DNA of 64,000 bases, taken from positions 45,420,194 through 45,484,193 of the forward strand of contig CP136069.1 of the NCBI GenBank assembly GCA_032622095.1, in the 5' to 3' direction. The stretch is from Siphonodentalium dalli (Eukaryota; Mollusca; Scaphopoda; Gadilida; Siphonodentaliidae). This document shows, piece by piece, positions 55,436 to 64,000 of this stretch (position 1 is the first letter of the stretch; every line of letters starts with the position of its first letter). Under the pieces are notes generated by a model. It ran no database searches and was not told the DNA's origin. It worked only from the letters and a program-made list of their open reading frames with translations. Both the position numbers and the translations under genes were made by a program.

Positions 55436-55944
55436 AATTTCATTTATTCCTCAATCCACATCATGACATGTAGAAATGTGAGTTACTTGGAACAATTACG
55501 CCCTTTTTATCTAATCTCTTATGACATTTGTGTATGGTATAGCTGACTGAACATGGAACACGTGTACAGGACATCTTTGTTGATTCAGCTGCCGCATGTG
55601 CACGAATCAGAGATTTCTCAATTAAATTCGCAAACTGCAAATGGGGATGGTCTCATTTATCAGGAACTAGGGGATAAACCGATTAAGCCCAGGCATTGCA
55701 TATAAACTATCTTCAAACGTCACTAGAATAGGCATACTCTGTTCCATTCACTAATTCGATCATCCTGAATGTGTACAGGATGTCCTGGTTGAGCTCCTGG
55801 ACACCAATCTGGGTTTTTATTTGCTTGTGTTCAAAATTTATTTTTATCACAAATACCATGCATGTTTGAGTCATATTCTGTCTGTTTCATGTGGATCGAA
55901 ATAGGTTGGTAAATGTGTGTCATAATATTTTAAGGAAAGACCAA

Positions 55945-56502
55945 CAGGGTTTGCACTGTCACTTGCCAAATTTGTCAATGGCAAAAATAATTCACATTTG
56001 GCTAAAAATATTTTCATTTGGCAAAAATTTTGGCAGTCACTTTTGATTCCTCAAGAAAGTTTAATAATATTTGTCAACCAATACCACTCATTTCATGAAA
56101 CTCTTTCATTACTGGTATTATTGGTGGTGATTTATAAGGTCTATCAAGATGCAGTTAACCTGATCATTAGTAAGGGGTGGAGGTGTTTGCGTAGCTAATC
56201 CTCGTTATTTCGATGTGCCTTTCTGATGAAGAAACCCTTCTGCAATTTCATTGTTATGCCGTTGGTTTATTGTTCTCTGATAAACCCAAGTATAGAGGAG
56301 AGAATTATTAATAATGAACTGCTTTCCTGTCGATATCAAAGTTCACTCAAGCAGCGATTGTCAAAATAATCAAAATAAAAGACACAATGTTGAAGAAACT
56401 GATTGCATTAAATTTTGGCAACTTCTAACAGCATTTCGCAAAAATTATTTTCATTTGGCAAAATATTTGGCAAAAGTAAATTTTGGGCCAGCGCGGACCC
56501 TG
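55945..56502. mobile_element. Possible non-autonomous hAT-like element
   Basis: cagggtttgcactg at the left and cagcgcggaccctg at the right are imperfect inverted ends. Subterminal tttggcaaaa-type words are repeated near both edges. No matching 8-bp flanks were found, so the boundaries are tentative. Confidence 0.4.
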
Positions 56503-56999
56503 ACTTGCATGTATTCAAGTAATAGCAGTTCGAAAATCGGTTCCCAGGGTATAAATACTGATATATCGTGTATTTATTATATCTAGGTAGTCAAAATAGC
56601 CTAAATTGTCACAAAAACACATACTTGAACTTGAAACAATGGTTATGTTTTACTTCATTTATCTCCCATAATTAATATTTCCATGGATTTTACTCCTTTG
56701 GCTAAAATCCAATGACCCAGCTGACGCAGAGTGTAACCAGCCAATTAGTATGAGAGCAAAAAAATCACGCACATGACTTGTGCTCTCACTCAATACAATA
56801 CTTCACTTTTCAACTTTGGCTCTATTGTCAACACGTTATAGCTGAGGTGTAAAAAAATTTATCAGTGATGACTGATGCGGGTTTGCGTGATATGTCACAT
56901 TTGGAGGAAGAGGTACCTGCCACAACACTCCGTTGAAGTAAGAAGCAAGCTTCCCGCAACGATTTACTGGATGATAGGTGCGACCAACTTCAGACGGAG

Positions 57000-57552
57000 A
57001 TGTCTAACAATTTCGGACGTATGTCCAACCAAATTGATCAGTTGGTGACTTTGACCACTCAGTGATCTGATCTCTCAAACCAGTCACAGGCTGTTTAATA
57101 AGGCGACTGATTGCCCAATAAGTCCACGACGCGCTAGGTCGGTGGTGACGGGTAGCGACAATGATTGCATTAGTGCGGATAGTGATTATGCCAGTAGGTC
57201 GGAAGATATCAAGGTCACCAAAGACGCTCGCATTGTTACAAAATCACTGACTGATATCTTTGGACAAAAAAGCTTCCAATTAAATAAACAGTCTATGACA
57301 TTGGGACTGCAGATTGACAGTGCCCAAGAAGACTTGTTGACAACTAGTTTTCGAACAAAAGTTCCGTCTTTTCTCACGGCCTTTAACGAGGAAACATTTG
57401 ACAAATTCCCTGTAAATTAAGGAACAGCAACATTCTTGGCTGTTCCTTCACTTGACACTTTAGTTGGCAATGCCATAGCTAAGAAATATGGATCAAAGAA
57501 TGTGACCAAGGGCCGTTTTTCGTCTGTACTTCGTTACATTCACAACGTATGA
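57000..57552 (+). pseudogene. Degenerate ORF, possibly gag-like retroelement remnant
   Basis: An ATG frame at 57000 (SNNFGRMSNQIDQLVTLTTQ) stops after 21 codons. A second frame from 57142 runs 92 codons. It then passes one stop at 57418-57420 and stays open for another 43 codons, with TATFLAVPSLDTLVGNAIAK and YGSKNVT. Coding-like sequence on both sides of a single stop suggests a decayed gene. The F-L-x-V-P-x-L-D phrase reminds me of gag-type proteins of tyrosine-recombinase retroelements (DIRS/Ngaro), but this is a weak, unaligned impression. Confidence 0.35.
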
Positions 57553-57748
57553 AGCAAATAGAACAAGTTGCTTACAAAGGACACCAAGCGGACCGTTTGC
57601 CATTGAAAAACAATTATACACACAACAAGCATTGGCAAAGTTGTTGATGTTATTGGAATCAGATGACTTTGGCTTAATATTTTGAACATTTCCATTACTA
57701 TTGTGTAAGCTAACCCAAACCCTCAGACAAAAATGTGCGTGTTCCTTT

Positions 57749-58222
57749 TTTATACGCCCTTTTGAAAAAAAGGCCGTATTATAGTATTGGTCTGTCCGTC
57801 CGGGCGTCCGGGCGGGCGTCCGGGCGGGCGGGCGTCCGTCCGTTAACCTGTTGTCCGGATGATAACTTTAGTTAGAGTGAACCGATTTCAATCAAATTTG
57901 GTATGTGGGTTTATTAGGAGAAAAGACAGCTCAAGTTCGAATTTGGGTTCCGTCCGCCAATTTTCACCGGAGTTATGCCCCTTATTTGACGTAATTTGAC
58001 TTAGAAAATCCCTGAAATTTGTTGTCCGGATGATAACTTTACTAGAGCTTATCGGATTCAATGATAATTTGGTATATTACTTTCTCCCACCAAAACACAG
58101 GTCAAGTTCAAATTTGAGTTCCGTTCGCCAATTTTTACCAGAGTTATGCCCCTTTTTTACCAGTTTCCGCCGACCCAAGAGAGGGCGCGTATATTGCACG
58201 CCCAGCGTAGCTCTTGTTGCTT
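57749..58222 (+). mobile_element. Family G element
   Basis: tatacgcccttttgaaaaaa, a GC-rich gtccgggcgggcgtccgtcc tract, two units with tgttgtccggatgataactt and caagttcgaatttgggttcc, and the end ggcgcgtatattgcacgccc with agcgtagctcttgttgc. It is a more GC-rich subtype than the copy at 38176. Confidence 0.7.
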
Positions 58223-59224
58223 ATTAGAGCTGTTTCACCACTTTGATAACATAGATGATAAGAAATGATATTGATAAAAAATATCAGACACTATGTGTGG
58301 TTTTATGATCCTATTGCAAGTTATAGTTTCATTTGACTGCACTTTCTATATTGTCATGTTTTAGTACCCTGTCAAACACATCTAATAAAGGGCGACGCTC
58401 ATCTGATGTTCTGAAGTTAATATCATGTCTCAGACATAGATACCACAAGATTTATAAAACATCAGTTTCATAGCCCACCAGTGTGTTCTTAATCTAATGT
58501 GACACGCGTTTCCATGTTCATGTTACTTCCCCACAAAGAGTCATAGTATAATTAGCTAATAAACCGATGTTTTTCAAAGTAACCAAAAGTGCATAAAACA
58601 CCAATTGTTGGCAAATTTTCTCTGTGATCCCATCTGTTGTGGTATTAGGTGATACACTGTCTGATACTTGACTCTCATTTTGGGATAAAAGTTGCATAAT
58701 AATGTAGTAATTATATTGATTAGTACAGAGAATATCCCTCAGCCTCATTATACAGCTTCTTTCATTAGGATTTATTGGATTACTCCACTTCATGATAGCT
58801 TCTTTGTTAAGAGCTTTTGAAGATATCAAAGCAACTATATCATGATGCAGCCCGATTGTTAAAGTATTTTGTTCTTGCATACATGGGGACAGGGTTCTGT
58901 CATTGGAAATGGGAAGGTATCTTTCCTCGTCATGGTAAACTCTCTTGAAGAACAAGAGTATTAAAATCAACAATTTTAAAGAGGTGGGATCTTAATAAAA
59001 TGTATAGGCTATACCTTATTTATTCTGCCGACTTTTGGGACACAACACCTCTGTTTTATTTTCTCTATTTTACAAATAATTTATCACATACTAGGGGATT
59101 GCCCATCAAATATGATGAATTTCAATGATGGCATCGCTATTGATACAGGATTGTGTCCACCCGATCCAAGCATCATAACTCTAAATTTATTGTAATACAC
59201 CGCACTATGATTACAGGTAAAATA
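58223..59224. other. Unique sequence with one 151-codon minus-strand frame
   Basis: The longest open frame here (58518-58973, minus) shows no recognised domain. It has one hydrophobic segment at its start and no clear splice or promoter context. A frame of this length is near what chance gives in 64 kb, so it is not called as a gene. Confidence 0.45.
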
Positions 59225-59300
59225 TCGCTGGATTACCCACATGAAAATACAGATTAAATTTGAATTTGAGTTCGTTCACCCATTTTTGCCAGAGTTAAGG
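59225..59300 (+). repeat. Family G fragment
   Basis: gaaaatacagattaaatttg and tttttgccagagtta match G units. Confidence 0.5.
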
Positions 59301-59912
59301 GCTATTCAGATGGAGATATGAGCGTTGCGAGCGATTCGACTTCAGCATCGAAGCTCAGTTAGGACAAACATATTATCACTGAGGTATTCACATACGGCAT
59401 CGCGAGCGACGCGACGAAAGAGTCAATCCCAAGGATATGATTTGTTCTAATTGAGTGATTTCAATGACAGAGATTAGACGAAGTCACCAGATGTGGAATC
59501 CATCAACATTGCCAAGTTCATTCATTGCAAACAGAATGGCTACTTCAAATTCAACATAATATAGCGGAAATATAAAGTATGAAGTACATAAAGTACATAA
59601 CAAAACTCTGCATCATACAAAACACACAGAGAATGTATGGAATATGAATGGACATTGCATTCAAAAGACTATTTCAGTGCCATTGACTCGACATGTATTG
59701 GACTACAGCCTACAGTCCCTTGTGGAAAACGACCACATATTTACTATATGTGATGACTTGCTGCCACATTGCCATTTGAAGACGCAAGACAAACAAAAAG
59801 ATCAACCCCCTACGTTACTACGTAGGATGATGGAATTTCCATGAGAATATTTTGGCGCAGAAATCGCGATGCACGCTTCACCGTCTGTAAGGGCCTTTAC
59901 ATGTATAGTATG
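59301..59912. other. Unique sequence
   Basis: Includes a short imperfect repeat of gcgagcgattcgac and gcgagcgacgcgac near 59328 and 59402. Otherwise nothing recognised. Confidence 0.4.
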
Positions 59913-59920
59913 GTTCTTGT

Positions 59921-60175
59921 CAAGCCTTGAAATAGTGTGTCTGTCATTTGCAGAATGAGGTCCCCAGAGGGTGAATTTAGTTATGCTACCCCGCATAGCA
60001 GGCTAGCATCACCAAATTCACCCTCTGGGGAACTCATTCTGCTTACACCTCAGCAGAATGAGGTTCCCAGAGGGTGAATTTGGTGATGCTAGCCTGCTAT
60101 GCGGGGTAGCATCACTAAATTCACCCTCTGGGGGACCTCATTCTGCAAATGACGGACACACTATTTCAAGGCTTG
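59921..60175. mobile_element. Family A MITE, 255 bp, with target duplication
   Basis: caagccttgaaatagtgtgt to its inverse ending caaggcttg. The flanks gttcttgt (59913-59920) and gtccttgt (60176-60183) match 7/8. It is inserted next to a G repeat and is structurally the same as 3775-4028. Confidence 0.85.
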
Positions 60176-60720
60176 GTCCTTGTTGACTTAGAATTTGCTG
60201 ATTATTTTGGTTTCCTGGTGATAAATTTAGTTTTAGTTATCTGATTGTTTTAAAATTTGGTGTATGAATTACTTAGATGAAAATACAGGTCAAGTTTGAG
60301 TTTGGGTTCCGTCTGCCTATTTCTACCAGAGTTATTGTCCTTGTCTTATAATTTGACAATTATTTGGGTTTCCAGGTGATAGCTTTTATAGTTATAGTTA
60401 CATTAATGCTCTAAGTAATCGACTTCTTAAACGCAGCAGAATTATGGGTAACTTTTCAGGATTTAGTCGGAAATATGGCTTGTTGCCATTCATCGGAAAG
60501 CTCTCCCTGCGTTTAAGGAGTCGATTACTTAGGGCATTACTGTATCTGATTGACATTGTTTTCAAATTTGGTACATGTATACAGATTACTCATATGAAAA
60601 TACAGATTAAGTTCGAATTTAGGTTTTTACAGCAGTTATTGTCCTTGTTGATTTATAATTTAAGAATCTGGGTCCAGTTCGAATCTGGGATAAATCCAGT
60701 GAATATTGATTTTAAATGAC
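60176..60720 (+). repeat. Family G sequence interrupted by C
   Basis: G words (ggtttcctggtgataaattt, aaatacaggtcaagtttgag, gttccgtctgcc) lie on both sides of a C element. Confidence 0.6.
60401..60542. mobile_element. Family C MITE, internally deleted, inside G
   Basis: cattaatgctctaagtaatc, one arm through catcggaaagctctccctgc, then gtttaaggagtcgattactt to gggcattactg with TA on both sides. Confidence 0.8.
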
Positions 60721-61003
60721 TTATAATTTAAGAATACCTCTGATGAATTTTACGCCCGTCATTATGTGATTCAGAAATGGTTAACATAGACAATTGGAAG
60801 CAAGGTTTGATTCAATGGTTGTTCCCAGAAGAATTTTTTTTATTTCTAAAAATATCCACCAGTCAAATAAAGCCGTCTTATTCGGAGACATGTGGCCTAC
60901 TAGTAGCTGTCTTTTGTTTTGACCTATCTCCCTTTGAAATCCAAAACAACCTATAGTTCATAAAAATATGAGCAGTTTACCTTAAATGAAAATCAGTGGC
61001 AAG
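60721..61003. other. Unique sequence
   Basis: Nothing recognised. Confidence 0.4.
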
Positions 61004-61259
61004 TTATCCCTTTCATGACGGGAACAGTGCTAGTGCAGCATTAAAGACCCTGTGCCAGTGCATTCTCTTTTATATATGCGAGTCTCCCATAGGGAGCCTC
61101 TCATATATAAGATAACGCACTGGCTTACAAGTTCAAGGTAAATATTGTTAGATCAGTGAATTCCCATATATATTCGAGGCTCCATATGGGAGACTCGCAT
61201 ATATAAGAGAATTGGCAAAGGTTTTTAGCAAAAGGAAGCTCCAGTCATGGAAGGGTTAT
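61004..61259. mobile_element. Family B1 MITE with TTAT edges
   Basis: ttatccctttcatgacggga at the left and ctccagtcatggaagggttat at the right, so TTAT flanks both sides as in 6223-6709. Two cores are present. Confidence 0.75.
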
Positions 61260-61630
61260 CCTTATAATTTCACGATTAGAGTGAGAAATTGAGATATCAG
61301 ATGAAAAAATTAAAATAGTGCCCCCTTAACACAGCAATGAAATTTTATGTCTGATGACATAAATTAGCTTAAGAGATTACATAACCGTTTGTGAGCTATT
61401 TGATATACCAGATTCTCACAGGATAACGCTGTCATATGCAGAAAAAAGCAATCATATCCGACAAACGGATGTGCAGCAAGAAGACATTAATTGCGGCTTT
61501 ACTGAGATCATGTTTGTGCAGGCAAATTAAATTCTATCACACAACCCTGTGATCTTCTCATTGAAAGGCAATAAAAATATTAGAAAATTTAAGGATCAGC
61601 AAATTTGACCTAAAGCTGTTTGAGTTTATC
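61260..61630. other. Unique sequence
   Basis: Nothing recognised until the 18-bp direct repeat at 61631. Confidence 0.4.
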
Positions 61631-61648
61631 ATGAAATGTGATGTTTTG

Positions 61649-62108
61649 TAAGTCTGAGTTTAGTTTGCCTGTCATTTGCAGAATGAGGTCCACATACGGT
61701 GAATTTAGTGACGCTATCCCGTATAGCGGGCTAGATTCACTAAATTCACCCTCTGGGGACCTCATTCTGCTCAGGCCTCATCTTCTGTGGAAAGTTTCTT
61801 TATTAATAAATTTCTATAGAAACTTCTTCACATTGATTCTATTTCTTTTCTAGTTTAGTTTCTCTATATCCCCAAATTGGCAGATGACACATTGCATAAT
61901 CGAGGTTCCCAATGTGTGTAAATCACAATATTCACCATTTGGGAGCTTCAATCTGAGTCTATGTCTCCCATAGCAGATGAGGCCATGCAGAATGAGGTCC
62001 CCAGAGGGAGAATATAATGATGCTAGCCTGCTATGCGGGATAGCGTCACTAAATTCACCCTCTGGGGATCTCATTCTGCAAATGACAGGCACACTAAACT
62101 CAGACTTG
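61649..62108. mobile_element. Family A MITE, long form, between 18-bp direct repeats
   Basis: taagtctgagtttagtttgc to cacactaaactcagacttg, with full long spacer. The 18 bases atgaaatgtgatgttttg occur exactly on both sides (61631-61648, 62109-62126), directly abutting the element. Confidence 0.8.
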
Positions 62109-62223
62109 ATGAAATGTGATGTTTTGGGAGAGTTTTTTTTATTTCGTTCTGCTTGCGTAACAGAATTCCATAAGAATGGATAAGAACTCTCTTTTAATGT
62201 AGGTGTCCTAGTTTAGCCAACTA

Positions 62224-62436
62224 CAGTAATGCCATAAATAATCAACTCCTTAACCACAGCAGCATTATGGGTAACTTTTCAGTATTTTGTCGGAAATATG
62301 GCTTGTTGCCATTCATCGGAAAGCTCTCAGTGAGAGCTTTCCAATGAATGGCAACAAGCCATATTTCTGACTACATCCTGAAAAGTTACCCATAATTCTG
62401 CTGTGGTTAAGGAGTCAATTATTCAGGGCATTACTG
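62224..62436. mobile_element. Family C MITE, complete, 213 bp
   Basis: cagtaatgccataaataatc to cagggcattactg, TA on the left and TG on the right. Confidence 0.85.
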
Positions 62437-62519
62437 TGACTCTCCTCCCGGAATATTACTCTGCCAAATGATACTTCTATTTCCTATTACCAGGGCAAGA
62501 TTTTGTCAAACTGGGTTCC

Positions 62520-62888
62520 CAAGCCTTGAAATAGTGTGTCTGTCATTTACAGAATGAGGTCCCCAGAGAGTGAATTTAGTCATTCTATCCCTCACAGGGG
62601 GCTAGCATCACCAAATTCACCCTCTGGGAACCTCATTCTGCTGAGGCCTCAACTGCTATGGGAGACCAAGAATCAGATCGAATTTCCCCAGTTGAAGTTG
62701 CATGTTGATGTTCACCCATTAGTCACCTCAATTATGCATTTTATATTCTGCAAATTGCGGGATATAGAAACTGAACGGAAGGGAAAAGGTAACTAAAAAC
62801 ACTTAATTTGAAATTTTATGGATACATCCCAGAAGACAAGGCCTAAGCAGAATGAGGTCCCCAGAGGGTGAAATTAGTGATGCTAGCC
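62520..62888. mobile_element. Family A MITE, right end replaced
   Basis: caagccttgaaatagtgtgt at the left, both spacer blocks (tgcgggatatagaaactgaa), then the second module breaks off at gatgctagccca where family B sequence begins. Confidence 0.7.
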
Positions 62889-63003
62889 CATAGGGAGCCT
62901 CGCATATATAAGAGAATACATTGGCCTAACAATATTTACATTGACCTTGTAAGCCAGTGTATTCTCGTATATATATGCAAGGCTCCCAACATGAAAGGGT
63001 TAA
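62887..63003. mobile_element. Family B1 right part joined to A
   Basis: tagggagcctcgcatatata through the second core to acatgaaagggttaa (TTAA 63000-63003). The left terminus is absent, so this is a recombination joint and not a clean insertion. Confidence 0.65.
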
Positions 63004-63755
63004 ACAAACCTCCTCAGGCTATTTGTTGACTTATTAGCCAAACATCCTTGCAAATGAATCAATGGGATCCAAGTAACAACCTACCGGCATCAGCGAGTAT
63101 TCAGTTATCAAAACGGCTTTTGGTTATAATCATGTTTGAACGTGATTTAATTGTCAATGTGATGTATGTGATATTCCATTTAGAAAGCACGATTGATATC
63201 AGAATCCACAGTGGACATTAATCGACCTGTGGTTGTTTGCAAATGGACACTAATAACACCAATGTGTCTCTCACATTGATATTCCATTTAGGAAACCCAG
63301 TAATATCTGAAAACACAGAAGCGTAATCGCCCTCCGGCTGTTTGTAAATGGACACCGATGGCACTGAGGTCCTTTCTCGACAACAAATGTTCCTTTAGAG
63401 AGCTATTTTAGATCGACATTTGACGAATTCATATCATGTTGAACATGTCTCTCTTGCTACACAATTTGCCAAAGGGGGTTAGCGCCGGCATGAAATTCAT
63501 TTAGATCGCTGAATTATCAATCATGTCCACTCTTCGTGCCTATTTTCCTTGGAGACTGGTGTTATAAGCAGACATTATGATGCTCATGTGCAGGAAATTA
63601 TTAACTAATTTCTGCTTTATTGACTGGCCTGCAGGATCCCTTTACTGTTGTCTGCTGATTACATGATATAAATTAATAGAGTTATGCTTCTTGGAATATT
63701 TGTATGAAAACTGGAATTTGCATTGAAAAAATTCTGACTGCTGATTGAATAATAT
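63004..63755. other. Unique sequence
   Basis: Contains two related phrases (gtgatattccatttagaaag and ttgatattccatttaggaaa, each followed by atggacac(t/c) words) about 100 bases apart. Otherwise nothing recognised. Confidence 0.4.
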
Positions 63756-64000
63756 TTAATTACTATTACAATGGATTCTCCCATTCAGTTATAAAAATAT
63801 ATATTGGAATAGTCTATTATTCATTGGGGGGGGGGGGGGGGGGGGTTATTCAGAAAATATAAGCAGATTAGACAGACAGACACAAAGATTATACAAGTGC
63901 AAAAGGATTTATATATTTGGTGGGAAATGTACAGATCAATAATGTTGTTGAACTTATTATCTGAACATTTGCTATAGATAACTACTCGTCAATGAGTATT
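63756..64000. mobile_element. Family D MITE with poly-G expansion, cut by window end
   Basis: atggattctcccattcagtt, tattggaatagtctattatt, then a run of about 20 G where other copies have ggaggggtg. After that come gcagattagacagacaga, the core and ctcgtcaatgagtatt at the window edge. Confidence 0.7.

Noticed and set aside
58518-58973. 151-codon minus-strand open frame
   Set aside because: No recognisable domain or splice context. By a rough estimate about one frame of this size is expected by chance in the six frames of an AT-rich 64-kb window.
41473-64000. Search for the next sulfotransferase exon
   Set aside because: No stretch encoding a PIYINVIRDP-like segment with an acceptor in the right phase was seen, so none is reported.

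Overview
The window reads as intron-rich nuclear DNA of an invertebrate animal. Coding sequence is under 1 percent of what can be seen, exons are short with GT/AG splice sites, and almost everything else is AT-rich intron packed with small palindromic DNA transposons. The kinds of repeats (many foldback MITEs, gtccgtcc-rich elements ending near gccacgccctagcgatgctc, frequent acatgtacatgta words) suggest a mollusc or other lophotrochozoan. That assignment is inference from repeat style and one protein family, not proof.

The only host gene I can name is heparan sulfate 2-O-sulfotransferase (HS2ST1-like), on the + strand. Three consecutive in-phase internal exons are visible at 10253-10326, 19956-20126 and 41387-41472. 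They carry the end of the coiled stem, the PAPS-binding loop, two conserved N-glycosylation sequons and the catalytic YHGH segment. The transmembrane first exon and the remaining catalytic exons were not found and probably lie outside. The introns are therefore 9.6 kb, 21.3 kb and more than 22.5 kb.

The introns are a mosaic of non-autonomous elements, named here A to L. A: CAAGCCT..AGGCTTG ends with 8-bp target duplications (hAT-like), about 17 copies, one amplified as three 311-bp units. B: TTAACCCTTT ends with TTAA duplications (piggyBac-like), all sharing one hairpin core but with three different outer ends. C: a nearly perfect 213-bp palindrome with TA duplications (Tc1/mariner-like), about 20 copies. 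D: also TTA(A)CCCTTT-ended. E: tandem array. F: 29/30-bp satellite. G: gtccgtcc elements. H: long-TIR element. I: cttctccc-rich element. J to L: smaller dispersed or tandem repeats. Larger elements are a decayed hAT (13715-14823) with transposase C-terminal remnants, a 5'-truncated frameshifted Penelope-like element with a GIY-YIG endonuclease (about 37388-38170), and a possible gag-like remnant near 57 kb.

Layout: 0-10 kb, palindromes, satellite, A to E repeats and one minus-strand ORF; 10-20 kb, first two exons around the hAT and E array; 20-41 kb, second intron with G, B, C, A insertions and the Penelope fragment; 41-64 kb, third exon then intron with further C, B, A and a Harbinger-like MITE. 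The most informative points are nested insertions and an internal empty site, which fix the target duplications of families A, B and C.
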